Shown: positions 10,128 to 21,715 of the stretch, piece after piece | How the letters are laid out: every line of letters starts with the position of its first letter | How positions within the stretch are numbered: the stretch's first letter is position 1 | Assembly: GCA_026545765.1 (NCBI GenBank) | Contig: JAIFAC010000229.1 | Span: 62,001-126,000 of the forward strand | DNA: 64,000 nucleotides | Source: Plantago major | Lineage: Eukaryota; Streptophyta; Magnoliopsida; Lamiales; Plantaginaceae | Direction of reading: 5' to 3' | Position numbers and translations under genes: made by a program | Notes under the pieces: generated by a model | What the model saw: the letters and a program-made list of their open reading frames with translations, nothing else | What the model was told of the DNA's origin: nothing | The model's database searches: none

Positions 10128-13100
10128 TCACTGCTCATCAACAAGCTTTTCTTCACCTGGCTCTCCAAGACCACGCTGCGCAATTCTGTAGTACAGAATT
10201 CCCATGGTTGCCATGCAGGCCCTACCAAACAAAGAAGGAAGTAAGAATCTCACATCATCAAAAAGGACATGTTCTCTGAGAGGCAAAAAGATATTCTTTG
10301 TTTTTTATTTAATTTTTCACCCCATAAAAATCTCGACTAATTTTCAAATTTAGTCCTGCTCGTATAGTACGGCTGGATGGCTATTTTAAAAACTCATCAA
10401 AATCTGGTCTTCTACTGGGAGAATTCAGTTTAGAGTTCCATCCAAATTCAGCAGCCGTAGAATCCTCCCAGTATCCTGATTACAGAGAATTCTTCCTAGC
10501 AACCATAAAATAAAGGTGACCTAATTGTACTTGCTTAATATTCCACTTAAATATCAACCCCCCCCCCCCCCCCCCCCCCACCACAAAAAAAGGACCATAA
10601 TGACAAGTTTCAAACATAGACCAATTTTGACTTTCGATAAACTAATCAGATGAAGAATTAGATCAGATTTTGAAATAACATTTTCCCAATAAATGCAACA
10701 TATCAATAAATACATCAAGGCCCTCTGCTTAGTTCCAAATAAGATTGTGGAAGGAAAGGGTGATTTCCAGCATTTGTCTAATGGAAGATAGAAAAGAAAG
10801 GTGGCAACAAAATAAGGAAATCAACCGTATCTTTTATGGTATTACTTGAAAGGAATAATTGGTTGCCTGAAAAATAATCAGCAATATATTTCAAAGGCGT
10901 CTTATTTTATGGTGCAATTTATTATTTGTATAAAACTGAGATAAGACCAAAAATATAAAGAGTTACAAAGAAAAGAAAGATAACAATTTTCCGCAAGACT
11001 AAAGGAGTGCTAAACACCAAAAGAACAAAGTTCATTTTCCTCAAACATTAATTCAACGGGAACTGATTTTCCCTATTTCTTTTCAATTCTGCCATTTTGG
11101 CTGGGACAATGCTCAGGTCTCCAAGTTGGACCAGATGAAACTGCTTGTGAGTTAGATGCTACTTGCTTTTGTCAGAAATTCATCTATTGTCATTAGAAAA
11201 TAAACATGCGTGCATCAACAAAAACAGATACATGCAATTAATAGCATTTATAAAGTGCGATGACATCAAAGCAAAAGAACTCACATGATAGCTATAATTA
11301 AGAGGAGCCTGTGGGTCCATTCTTGAAGGCTTATTATGCCTTGCACGACTTTCTGCAGTATCTGCATGTGACGATCTTTCTCTGGCAAGTAAGCAGTCAC
11401 AGGTAAAATTGGCAATGAACTTGACCAAAAGGGCAGTAATGACCTCAAGAACTTATGGCTAAGTGGACCTGCATTCATATACATGTACATCTTGTTCAAC
11501 CATCATGAGTAGACTCTTCAGCGAAAAAAATTGGTACAAAATCGTGATATCTCACATAACATCAAAGATGACAGGAGTGTGAAACTCCACAATTGCCAGG
11601 TATCACAATTCTCAAAAAAAAAAAACATACATAGAGATAACAAAAGTACATTTAGATGGCAGGCCTCAGACTCCACGATTCTCAGGTGGAGAAAAAGGTT
11701 GATAGCTCACCAAAACATATTTTAAATGACAGAAGCCTTAAACGCCAGGATCAGCAGGTAGAAAAGACAGCAGGTTGATTTCATACATGGATTGAATGGG
11801 ATTCATGAATGCAAGAAGCCAGGATCCATAGTTTTCACTGAACAGCCTTTTCAGACAAGGAAACTTGTGCCAGAATAAACATACTTCGGACAAAGTGGGG
11901 TTGAAATGAAAAGTGAAAAGACAAAGTCAGCACCTCTTTATGCTTAAATTTTATCAGAAGCAAATGAGGACTTGATGTTGAGATGGTGATTCTTGCAAGT
12001 TTCATTGAGAACCAGAAGAACTAGACAAAGCAGATAGCATTTGGTTTGAATTAGTCAATGATATCGGATTATCATGTTTGTAACGGAAAAAGCTTTGTCT
12101 AATGATAAACAAACCTAGTGCTTCTTTATCAGCCATGCAAAAGCTCCATTCACAGGAAATTCATAAATTCAGCAAACACATAAGAGTCAGCTCCATGAAA
12201 GTATAGAACAGAAACAAAATTCAAAATTGACGACAACAAGTTCAAATGTAAACTCAAATTAAAGCTACAGAAAGTGGGCACGCGAATAAAAATGCAGCGT
12301 GCAACTTTCACTAACCTCTTCGCGAGTATTTCTTCCTGTTTCCATCTTCATCGTCACCATAATATGACACCTCAGAATTCTGCCTTTCAGCTTGGATTGA
12401 ACCCTTTCGTGTGGTTGCACCAGGCTAAGCAACAATAAGCAGAGAAGCCACTAGTCAGATACAAATAAGTCATATAACATGGGAGCAAACAGGATGCCAC
12501 AAGATATAAGACCAAACTGCTTCTTACACCAGTGGGACTTGTGCTCTTCATGAAATTGGCCTCATGGTTATTCAAGGATGGCGCAGGTCCCTCAATCTCC
12601 ACAATATCCAGACTTGCAGGTCTTGAGCCTGTTGCAGTTGAGGCACCATCTTTTCCTACGTATGGCTGAACTAATGGATCTGATGCAAAGGCAGGTGGAG
12701 GACTTCGGGATTCTGTTCCATGAAATGAAACTGGATGGTTCCCAAACAAGTTTTTCTCCAGACCAGTCTGTAAAAACATTTATAATTAACAAATAATGCC
12801 ACAGAAACTACATCGCGTAGTTTGTGCCCTGTACTACAAGGCCATTAAGACCACCACCTCTTCCATTGCCTCATTTCAGATACAGGAGGAAGAAGGAAGA
12901 GAAATAAATGAAAAGGAACTGCAAGCACTTCAAGCTCTCAAACTTCAAGAACTTATATCCCGACATGACAAAACTAGCAGCTAGTAGATCATAGGAGATT
13001 TTGCATACAGACATGCATAAATTATCATTACAACATTAATAAGGGAAACCAAAATATGGGCCGTGTTTAGTAACTTATGGATATCATGTAGAGGACAAAG

Positions 13101-15869
13101 GCTATCAATTAAAAACCAAATATGTCAAACAGAAAACTAAGATGGGTCCTGTTTGGAACTTATGGTCCCAGATTTTTTAATATTGGTAGTGCTCCAGTAC
13201 ATATGAATAAGATCTTACCTGCATGATTGCTTCTTTCAGCTTTGAATGAAAGCGTGATCCAGAATCTTTAACACTTTTTGGAGGCCATATCTGTAAAACA
13301 GTGGAAAAAGCAGAAGCAGAGAGAATTTAGTTGTGCAATTTTCTGAGCTTCATGATGCTGGACAAATAAATTTGCTTGGAGGAGTTTAATCTTACATTTT
13401 AAAATAGAGTATATACATGAGATGACAATACTCCACAGGAAGTAATATATAACACTTCAATAGTGGACTAAGTTTATCAGTAGATATCATACTATAAAAC
13501 AAGCAAGCTATTCACTCCGCAATGGAAGCTTTGGGGACTCCATTTTATTCTACATCCTATAGAATCATACAAGACTATACAGCTTAAGAGGAGATGGATT
13601 CAAGAAGAATGCAGTTGCTCACTCATGCAATTCAGTAGGAACGTTAAATGCAAGACACTTTTTACTAACGGCAAGACACTTTTTTTACATATTGCAAATA
13701 ATACCACTATTATAGTAGTTTACTTTATTAGTCTATTAACTTCAAAAAAATACTATTTTACCTCAAAAAAACATCAAAGTAAGTTTATTCAAATTAATTT
13801 CACCATCCGAACAAATAAATCAAAGAAACACGAAGAAACCTCAAAGAAATCAAGAAACACGAAGAAATCAAGATCGGAGTAACTCCCAAAAACTTTAACT
13901 CGATCCCCACCCATACAGGAGAGCATGAACAGCTCCGATCTGAGTTGTAGGAGTTTCAGATCGGAGCTCTGTTCAGAGTTCCGATCTGGGAGCTCTATAC
14001 AGAGCTCCTGGCAGCCATGATGGCTGCCAATTGGACTGTTTTTTCAATTTTGTGATTTTGTTCACTCAAATTTTAGCTAATTTTAACGTAATAACATGAT
14101 AGAGTATCATTAATGATTATGAGAATCAAACTAAAACAATACATACGTCTTAATATTCATGATCGTTGCCATAATCCGGCTAACACTTGTTCAACAGGGT
14201 TCTTTTTTTATTTTATGGTATTAACAAGTATATACATTCATATACTTTAAAAGATTTGGGGTTGGAGGGTTTTATGAAAAAAAATATTTTGGGATTAACT
14301 TTTCTGAGCATGAGAAAGGGTATTGGTCAGATGGAATAAAATGATAGACAAGGTAAGCAACAATTATAAGAATAGTCTATAACATTAACTTGACTTTATC
14401 GTGCATATTGACTTCTTGATTTTGTATTGCAACAAGAAGAGTATCCATTGACCTAATCAAGGAAAGTTTATGATAGGTTCTTGAATCACTACAAGTGAGT
14501 TAACAACATATTACATATGTCCTCAGGAAAACGTCTTTTTGGGAAAGATAAAAAAATAAAAAGCACATCTACCTCAAACAAACCACAAGGGACTCAAGCC
14601 AAACTGACCCGCATCACATCCTAATGACAAAATCATGAATCACCATGTCAACCTCAGATACTGTACCTCACCAAGAGAAATTTCAATCACTTCCAAAAGA
14701 ATGACTGGCAACTTTGAAAGCTTCATATTCTACTCGGCAGTCCACATTAGTAATTAATGCATCTAACAATTCTTTTTGGTATCATTATTAAGAGTCGAGA
14801 CTACAGGTGGATGTATCCATTAACAAGTTATGCAAGTTTAAACATAATATTTAAGAAGGAAAAAAAAGAAGAGAGGGGGTATCATATCAGATTCTCAGTC
14901 AAGTTTCTAAATAAAATGTTGTCTGAGTACTAAAAGTGGAAGCAACGAAAGTACTTGCAAGCTTAATATGTCAAGTTTCCAATATCAAGAAATCTAATGA
15001 TGTAAGAAGACACAATGACCAGAATCTTATGCAAATACAATACCAGCCTACAAAATATTTTTGGAAGTGGAACGTACTGCTGTTTGACAAGCTGGACAAA
15101 CATATCCTGCAGGAGCAGTCTGTGGAGGAAAATTTTTAACATGCGACACCAGACAACTTGTATGAATAACATCTGCAAAACACAGTCATCAGTTTTTTAG
15201 AGTAAAAGGATCAAAACCAAAAGTCCAAAAACATAAACAGAAGTGAGAAGGAGAAACATACGCAAACAGCCCAATCGAGTAGTCTGAGAGTCTGATCCCT
15301 CCTCCAGCACTTCTTGACAATGACAACACTTAGGAGGCCAATCATATTCTCCATCAATTACCCACTCAGAGTACGTCCGGACCTAGAACACAAACATTTC
15401 CACTTTCCTATCAGCAGCTACTCAAATCTACCCCGTATCAAAATTCAGAATCGTATTAACCATACCACACAAATTTGGTGCTCCTGGAAGCATATGCATT
15501 CTCCACAAACAGCTTCCTTGTGAACGAAGCAATACAACTTGGTCGCCTGACAAACCAAAATGACACACATCACTATAATTCCAGTTTCCTATTGCATTTG
15601 CATACATAAAATAGATTTAACCTTTACTACATACAACACTAATAACGGAACGGAGCAAAATCTGACCAGGTAGAGTAAATCACAGACCAATAGAGCTGAT
15701 TAAACAAAATTTCACAAATAACAGTAACGGTACAGAATTGAATCAGAAAGATCTGGATCAAACCGGAAACGCGAGATGGATCTGATCTAAACAAATTAGC
15801 AAAATGCGAATCAGAACAATTTGTCGAGATCAATCATGAAATTACCTTGCGGCATTTGCAGACCACCAT
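10128..15869 (-). CDS. ZFPL1: Zinc-finger protein-like 1 (ZFPL1) homologue, nine exons
   Basis: Exons (minus): 15869-15846, 15546-15466, 15382-15262, 15172-15078, 13290-13219, 12767-12528, 12424-12316, 11468-11285 and 10221-10128, all with GT-AG borders; total 1020 nt, 339 residues, open throughout. ZFPL1 is an integral cis-Golgi protein; the animal form helps hold GM130. Seen here: an N-terminal B-box-like zinc region (start MVVCKCRK, then CFVHK..CGECICF..H), a RING-type finger (CCQC-like, GCLHVIHTSC, YVCPAC), the motif WPPKSVKDSGSRFHSKLKEAI, an acidic low-complexity linker, then SHKFLRSLLPFWSS and a C-terminal membrane segment (LLLIIAIMACMATMGILYY). In exon 8 about 30 residues between PVTA and the membrane segment fit the family only in the neighbouring frame, implying two compensating indels. 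The 24-nt first exon is very short. Confidence 0.9.
10558..10579. repeat. Poly-C tract (22 C) in ZFPL1 intron 8
   Basis: An uninterrupted run of 22 C on the plus strand, so 22 G in the pre-mRNA sense. Its length is unreliable in any assembly. Confidence 0.95.
13291..15077. other. Long ZFPL1 intron 4 with inserted material
   Basis: A 1.8-kb intron, the largest of the gene. It holds an A-rich stretch (13740-13880) and a dense cluster of short palindromes at 13931-14028. It contains no coding sequence that can be supported. Confidence 0.6.
13931..14028. repeat. Cluster of three adjacent perfect inverted repeats
   Basis: agctccgatctga (13931-13943) pairs with 13956-13968. ggagctct (13989-13996) pairs with 14001-14008 across a 4-base loop. 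ggcagcca (14010-14017) pairs with 14021-14028. The word gatcgga/tccgatc appears four times from 13870 on. This is probably the end of a fold-back element inserted in the intron. Confidence 0.7.
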
Positions 15870-16177
15870 TGTTGCAGTGGCTGGTCGGAGTAGCTGTGAG
15901 AAGAGAAATTGAAGGTCCGAATTTGAGGGGAATTTTCAATTATAGGGTTTTAGTGGGATAAATGGGATTAGTGAGTGATGAAGAAGAAGAAGGTGAATGA
16001 AGGAGATGTGGTCTGATAGAAACAACAAGAAGAAGAAGTAATTAACAAAATTTCCAAGTGTTAATTGGTAACGCCAACATCAGAAAAGGATTCAGTACGT
16101 TTATATCATGTTTAACCAATATGTTTAGCAAGATTATGTTATAACTTAGTTAGCATTCTTTTCCGAATTATATTATT
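15870..16177 (-). promoter_or_regulatory. Upstream region of the ZFPL1 homologue
   Basis: This is the only sequence between the ZFPL1 start codon and the candidate TIR element to its right, so the 5' UTR and core promoter should lie here. GA-rich repeats (gaagaagaagaag, 15978-16040) are present. No unambiguous TATA box was identified. Confidence 0.35.
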
Positions 16178-16324
16178 AGAGTCCGTTTGCGAGAGACCCC
16201 TATATATAAGAGAGTCTCGAAAGTCCACTTCAAACGTTAAAACTAAACAATTATACATTTTTTCTCGACTTGGCTTCTGATGGTTTTTCATGATCTTTCA
16301 ATTCGATTCATTAAAAACGGGTCA

Positions 16325-17065
16325 AGTAAAAACTAGACAATATCATGTAAATTTAATATCATGTAAAAACTAGATAATTCCTTTCATAAACTAGACAATA
16401 GAATGTAAAAACTAGAAAATATAAACAATTATGTTACACTGAGTGAGTAAATTTCTGGACAAGTAATAAAACTAAACAATTCATTTACAAAACTAGACAA
16501 TTCAGTTACAAAACTAAACAATATGTTGTAAAAACTAGACACTAATTTTTCTTCGATTGCTTTAGTTTCTTCAGAGAATTCTTCTTCAAATCATCCAATC
16601 CAGCCTCTTCAAAATCATCATCAGCAGCAGGTATCTTAGATCCTTGAGAAACTTTTTCATCAGCAACTTTCTTTGCTTCCAGCTTTTTCAACTTATATAA
16701 AAACTAGACAATACATACTAAAACTGTATACCAATGTAATCGCACAATGTAAAGATATAACATGAAAAACTAGACAAATATTGTTAAAAACTAGATCATA
16801 TGTGTTAAAAGCTAAAGCATAAGGTATTCACATAAAAACTAGACAATATATGTTAAAAACTAGGCAATTTCACACAAAACATTCAGAAAATTCAAACAAA
16901 CAACAAATCCTCACCAAAAAACATATACAGTGTATACAACCACATAGCAAATCTAAAAATCATAAAAAGTAGATATTACTGTACATGTTAAAAACTAGAC
17001 AATACATACTAAAACCTAGACAACTACAACGAACAACATAGACAATTTATACTAAAACATAGACA
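16325..17065. repeat. Interrupted array of the motif aaaaactagacaat
   Basis: At least fifteen exact or near copies of aaaaactagacaat (variants actaaacaat, catagacaat) occur at irregular 15-60 base spacing, in two blocks, 16325-16545 and 16690-17065. The linkers are AT-rich and often also share cat-gtaaa or acatact words. The spacing is too irregular for a simple satellite. Confidence 0.75.
16546..16690 (-). pseudogene. Short Lys/Glu-rich coding-like fragment
   Basis: Between the two blocks of the motif array the minus strand reads about 48 codons without a stop (KLKKLEAKKVADEKVS..., then AADDDFEEAGLDDLKK). It is charged, GC-richer than its flanks and clearly distinct from the repeats, so it is probably a captured exon. 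I do not recognise the parent gene. Confidence 0.35.
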
Positions 17066-17199
17066 ATAATATAACTTAACTAAATCATATAATGTTATCT
17101 TTTTCAAATCAACTAACATAAATCACAAACAGATGCACTAAAATTACGCCATATTACATTGACTCAATGGATCAGAATTGAATTGCTAAAGTGATTGAC

Positions 17200-17327
17200 C
17201 TCTAACTTCATTCTCGAGCCAATTGGTCTCCAGCTTCACCGGATCCGAGCCGTGGAGCAAGTTCATTAGCTCATCGCCACGAGACTCAACAGAAGGAGGC
17301 TCTTCACGAACGACGACCAATCGACGG
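17200..17327 (-). pseudogene. MAP70-like exon fragment
   Basis: The minus strand encodes EEPPSVESRGDELMNLLHGS followed by DPVKLE and LENEVR, then a possible GT donor. Plant microtubule-associated MAP70 proteins share the motif DELxNLLHGSDPVKVELNRLENEVRDKD at the start of their coiled coil (from memory). Only this piece is present; the long coiled-coil remainder is absent. It lies inside the candidate TIR element, so it is read as a captured fragment. Confidence 0.65.
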
Positions 17328-17434
17328 TTTCAAATAAAATTAGATCTACATCAACAAATCAGAATAAACACCAAAGAAACCGCTGTAAATCCGATCATGC
17401 TCAAACTTGAAATCACACTAGGTGTCGAGTCGAT

Positions 17435-17605
17435 CTAGCCGACCGTCATTGAAGGCGGAAGAGCAAGATCGCTTAGTGGATCCGATTTCTCTCGCCCATG
17501 AAGCACATGAACATCCGCTTTAACTTTGACGACAACAAGAGTATTTCCTCCACCGGAACCTCCATCAACACTGGTAACATCCACATTCGAGTTCGATTCA
17601 ACCAT
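17435..17605 (-). pseudogene. Short frame upstream of the MAP70-like fragment
   Basis: A 56-residue frame starts MVESNSNVDV, has a Gly-rich stretch and ends SDLALPPSMTVG before TAG. Its position directly 5' of the MAP70-like piece suggests it was the original N-terminus, but I cannot match it to the family. The 107 bases between the two pieces show no clean intron borders. Confidence 0.35.
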
Positions 17606-17980
17606 TGAAGCAACTAATAAAGCAAAATCAACACGGATAGAAACTCAAAAACAGATACAACAACTAAAACAACTTCAAAACACTGAAAATCGATCATAAT
17701 AGAAGCAAACCTGATAATGGCGAGTGAAGACGTGAGAATTAGGGTTCTTCGCAAAAAATTGAGAGAAATCGGATGAAGATTGGGAGAAACCGTCTGAATG
17801 AAGTAGAAAATGGAAAAAAAGGGAAAAATGGGCTTATATAGTGAATCCAGAATATAAAACCGCCAATTCGCATCCAGATTTCAAAGATCCGACCCGCGAA
17901 AAGGATCCGCGAAATAAAAAAAATGGGATTTTTACAATTAGTAATTATCATGTTTTTATCACAGATATGATTTTACCAAC

Positions 17981-18184
17981 GTCACTTGTTACGCAAGTCA
18001 CCTTGGTACCGTACCCTGCATCGTACCCATACGGGTGGTGGAATCGGTGTGGTGGTGGAATCTGGTATGGATTCTCCGCCACCCACCACCGGATTCCACC
18101 ACCCATAAACCGATACCGGTCGGCATCGGTATTCTTGCATCGGGTACGGCATTACCAAGGTGACTTGCCAGTAACCAAAGTGAC
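17981..18184. repeat. Fold-back (inverted repeat) element
   Basis: gcaagtcaccttggta (17993-18008) has its inverse complement at 18153-18168, and the pairing extends outward through gtcac..gttac and inward through accgtaccc / gggtacggc. The centre is GC-rich with repeated ggtggtggaatc and its complement ggattccaccaccc, so almost the whole 204 bases can fold. Confidence 0.75.
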
Positions 18185-18561
18185 CTGCTCGTTGGGCGAA
18201 AATCTATGGGTGTCTCACGGTAAAAAGTTTTGCAATTGGTGACCTATTGGTAGCTCGCCCAATAAAAATGGGTAGATATTAAATATAGACAATTTTCCTT
18301 AAAAGTTAGGGGTCTCTTTGGACTCTCCTAATGTGATAGGACTTTTATGAGACTAAGTAATATTCTGGAATAAAATCACTAATGCTATTAATTAAAACGA
18401 CTATGTTATTAATAAAATGTACATTTTGCATATATGAAAAAACACAAATATTATTAAACAGGAATACATAATATTCATTACCAAATGACTGTGGGCGATT
18501 TACACCTTCACTGTGTGTAACCGTTTTTTCCATCAAATTTCCACGCTTTTCCTTCGTTTTC

Positions 18562-21500
18562 ATGACGAAGAAGGGATCGAGAGCTGGAAGGAAATCCTTG
18601 GATGTGAATCGAGTTATTGCTGATGGATTAGAGGAGTTTGAGCACGATGATTGTTCGATGGAATCGGAACATTTTGCTGATGCAGATGTTGATTTGGAAG
18701 TGTTGCCGGAGAATTTTGCTGGTCAAGTGGCTGAGCGATTTGATACTCGTCCTGTGCCGGTGTATCGGCATATCCGTGAGGATGTTGGGCGGCGTCAGTT
18801 GCCTAGGCGTCAATTCAATGCGTTGTTTGCTGGAAATCGCCAACCGGATAATTCACAGGTGCTGGCTTATAGTCCGCCGTCTGATCCTGTGATTCTCGAT
18901 TATGCGGATAGTGATGTATCTGAAGGTGTGGATTATCGAAATTTCGCCGATTGTTCAGGATTGGGCGTGGTTTATTTACAAGGTGTTGGAGCATTTTGCT
19001 TCTACCTATTGGAAGGTACTTCCAGCTATCAGTCTCACGGATCGTGGAATCTGTGTGTTTCGATTCGAGTTGGAGGCTGATATGCTTAGAGTTCTTCATG
19101 GTGGTCCGTGGATATTGAATGGTAGTTTCCCGCTGCTTCTTCGTCAATGGAGTCCTGGAATGAAGTTAGATTCATCTAGCCTGCAAGTTCTACATATTTG
19201 AGTGAAGTTTCCGGATCTCGATTTACAGGTCTGGACTGTTAGGAATATCTGTTTAGATTTTGATCAGCAACCTAATGACTTATCTTAGCTTAGAAAGGTG
19301 GTTAGTACTCTTGGTTCACTTGAACACTATAAAAGAGGAAACTCACTAAGTATGATAGTCTAGCAAATCTTGTATAGGATGTTAGGTCTCAAAATGTAAT
19401 TTTTATTTTCTAAAGAAGACCAAGAAGAAGACTTCCAGCAGGAAAAGTTCAACGGGTTTGAAGATTTGAAGACTGCACAAGATTGCTGAAGACAAAGGTT
19501 TTTCAGATACCTATGTCTAGATATCTTGAAGAAACAAGTGTTTCGAAACACAAGTGTTGGAAAATATATCTGAGAATAAAAGGTTTCTGAGACGAGGAAA
19601 GTGCCCACAGATATCTACACTCAGATACCTTGGATATAAACTACGTTTCTGAAAGAGAAATATTTTATACCAAAGTTGTTTCAACAAATGGTATCTGGAG
19701 TTGTGATAATCGATGGAAAAGAACATGCAAAGTTTCAGAAAACTCTGAGTGTATAAAGATCTCTGATACCATGCATAGTTCCGTTGGCACTACAGGACAA
19801 AATATAGTACAGTGCATTAAATGCGCATGTAAATGTCTCGAACAAAACGGTAGCTTCAAGAAGAAGACAAACTCACATAAAGATTATATTCAGATATCAA
19901 TAGTTTGAAATCGAAAGTTAAGTCTAACGGATACTATTCAAACGGCACTCAAATTCATCTATAAATATCAACACTTAGATCGCTTGAGAACACACCTTAG
20001 ACAACATGTAACTACATACAATATTCTCACAAGCTCTCAAGCAAACTACTTACCTTCAAGCTTTCGTCATACCAAAGCTCTTGATTCTAAGTAGCACAAA
20101 AGTTCTAAGTGTCCCGATCCTCAACAAGCATTGTTATCTGTGAAGGAGTCGAACTAAGATTTCATATCCGAGATCATTCTCGAACACTTACAATAGACTT
20201 GGTCAAGAGAGAACAAGATACCATACATTGAAAAGTGTATTAAGTATACTTGATTCATAGAGCTATCTCAATAACTCAATAAGTTATTTAAGAAGCTCCC
20301 CGATAAACAAACCTAAAACCAACACCATATTCTATGGAGTATAGGAAGTACTTAGTTTGGGAAACTAAGGAATAACTCCAAGGTTGTCGAAAGACATGAA
20401 GTACTTAGCTTGGGAAGCTAAGGAATAGCTCAAAAGGTTTCGAGTAGGAAGTACTTGGTCAGGAAAGCCGTGGAATAACTCGTGGGGAACACTTGGTCAG
20501 AACCTAGTGTATTTAGGAATCAAGAGAAGATATTTGTAAGGTTAACTCATTTATCCGTCTTAGTGGATTCTAGGTCCGAGAAAGGTCAAGTAGATTAGTC
20601 AAGGATTACGCCACCTTCGACATACTATAAAAAGACTTGTGTTATTTACTTTCAAGCTTAATTACTTGCTTTACTTATCTTGCAAATTACTTACACACAT
20701 CTTATCACAGACGCACTTATCACATAAAAGTCTTCCGCCTTCCAAATTAAGTATCGACATTCACACGTATATCCGAGAAACGTGTTTATCGACAAAGTTT
20801 TAAAAGACTATTCACCCCCCGCCTTTTTACTTTGTTATTATTCGACCAACATGGACATCTCACATGTTAGGTCGTATTGCAAGTATGATTGGTAAACCTT
20901 TAGGTATTGATAAGCTTACGAAGGAGAAGACACGGCTTTCTTATGCTAGGGTGATGATTGAGGTGAATGCTCGTTCTCAGTTGAAGGATTTTATTATGCT
21001 GCGTGGTCCGGATCGGATTTTGCGTAAACAGTCTGTTGTTTATGAGTTTCGTCCTTTTCATTGTACTAAGTGATCTATGTTTGGGCATTTAGCTTCTAGA
21101 TGTGGAAATGTAGTGCATAAGGTGTGGCAAAATAAGGTGTCTCATGTGGGTAGTGATCCTTGTGTAGATAGCAATGTTGATGAGCCAGGAGGTGATGCTG
21201 ATAGTGTACCACCAGTGGAGGCTACTGCTCAGGATGCTGGGCCTACTGAGGTTGCACCTGTGGCTGGTCACTATTCTACTAATGTGTTTGCTAGTAATAT
21301 CTTAACTTCTCATTTAGGCTCTGGATTGGTTATTTCCTTTGGTGCTGCTGGTTCTCTTCCAAGTGAATCAGATGTTGGGAATGTTCAAGTGGCAGATCCT
21401 ATCAGAGGGAGTCCTTTTAGAGTGTTGGCTGATTTGGAAAATGTTGAATGCATACCATCTGAGTGTACTGTTGGGACGGTTACTATTCCTCTTTCTGGTG

Positions 21501-21715
21501 TTCATTTGTCTGCTAGTCATGCTGTTCCTGTAGCTGATGCTGATAATTCTGGGGATCAGGTGCCTTGGGAACACTCTAAATCTCAGAAAAGGAGGTATAA
21601 GAAAAATAAGAAAGGACAGGTGCTTATGGTGCAGGCTGAGTCAAGTACTCAGTATGGTCTGAGGAGTTTGAGGACAGGTGGTGGAAGGCCTGAGGGTACT
21701 CTGGACCATGGATGA
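18562..21715 (+). pseudogene. LINE ORF1 (DUF4283 and CCHC type), interrupted by a solo LTR
   Basis: Starts MTKKGSRAGRKSLDVNRVIA. The frame shifts near 19000 into a DUF4283-like part (ICVFRFELEADMLRVLHGGP, WILNGSFPLLL, LQVW), which is then cut by the LTR at 19237. After the LTR the text continues with GRIASMIGKPLGIDKLT and a CCHC-type knuckle (FHCTK-stop-SMFGHLASRC) in which the second Cys codon reads TGA at 21071-21073. The remaining ~200 residues are an acidic, low-complexity tail ending in a Lys-rich patch. ORF1 proteins of this class bind the element RNA. It overlaps ORF2 by eight bases (ATGGATGA). Confidence 0.8.
19237..20851 (+). mobile_element. Solo Copia LTR with 5-bp TSD
   Basis: 1615 bases starting TGTTAGGAATATCTG and ending CGACCAACA, flanked by the direct repeat tggac (19232-19236 and 20852-20856). 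It is the same LTR family as at 278-1883, in the opposite orientation. A lone LTR with intact TSD is the footprint of LTR-LTR recombination after a full insertion. Confidence 0.95.

Larger units (their letters stand above)
16178..18326. mobile_element. Candidate non-autonomous TIR element carrying gene fragments
   Basis: The left end (16178-16202: agagtcc, six bases, then gagagacccct) and the right end (18307-18326, inverted: agagtcc, two bases, then agagacccct) look like related terminal inverted repeats about 20 bases long, differing by a short gap. Between them lie a motif array, a MAP70-like exon fragment, a 56-residue frame and a fold-back repeat, with no transposase. That is the layout of a Pack-MULE-like or similar gene-capturing element. 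No convincing 9-bp target-site duplication could be picked out, so the boundaries and the class are inference. Confidence 0.4.

Noticed and set aside
13625..13882. An 85-residue frame in ZFPL1 intron 4
   Set aside because: Lys/Ser/Thr low-complexity translation of A-rich DNA; lies within an intron of a clear gene.
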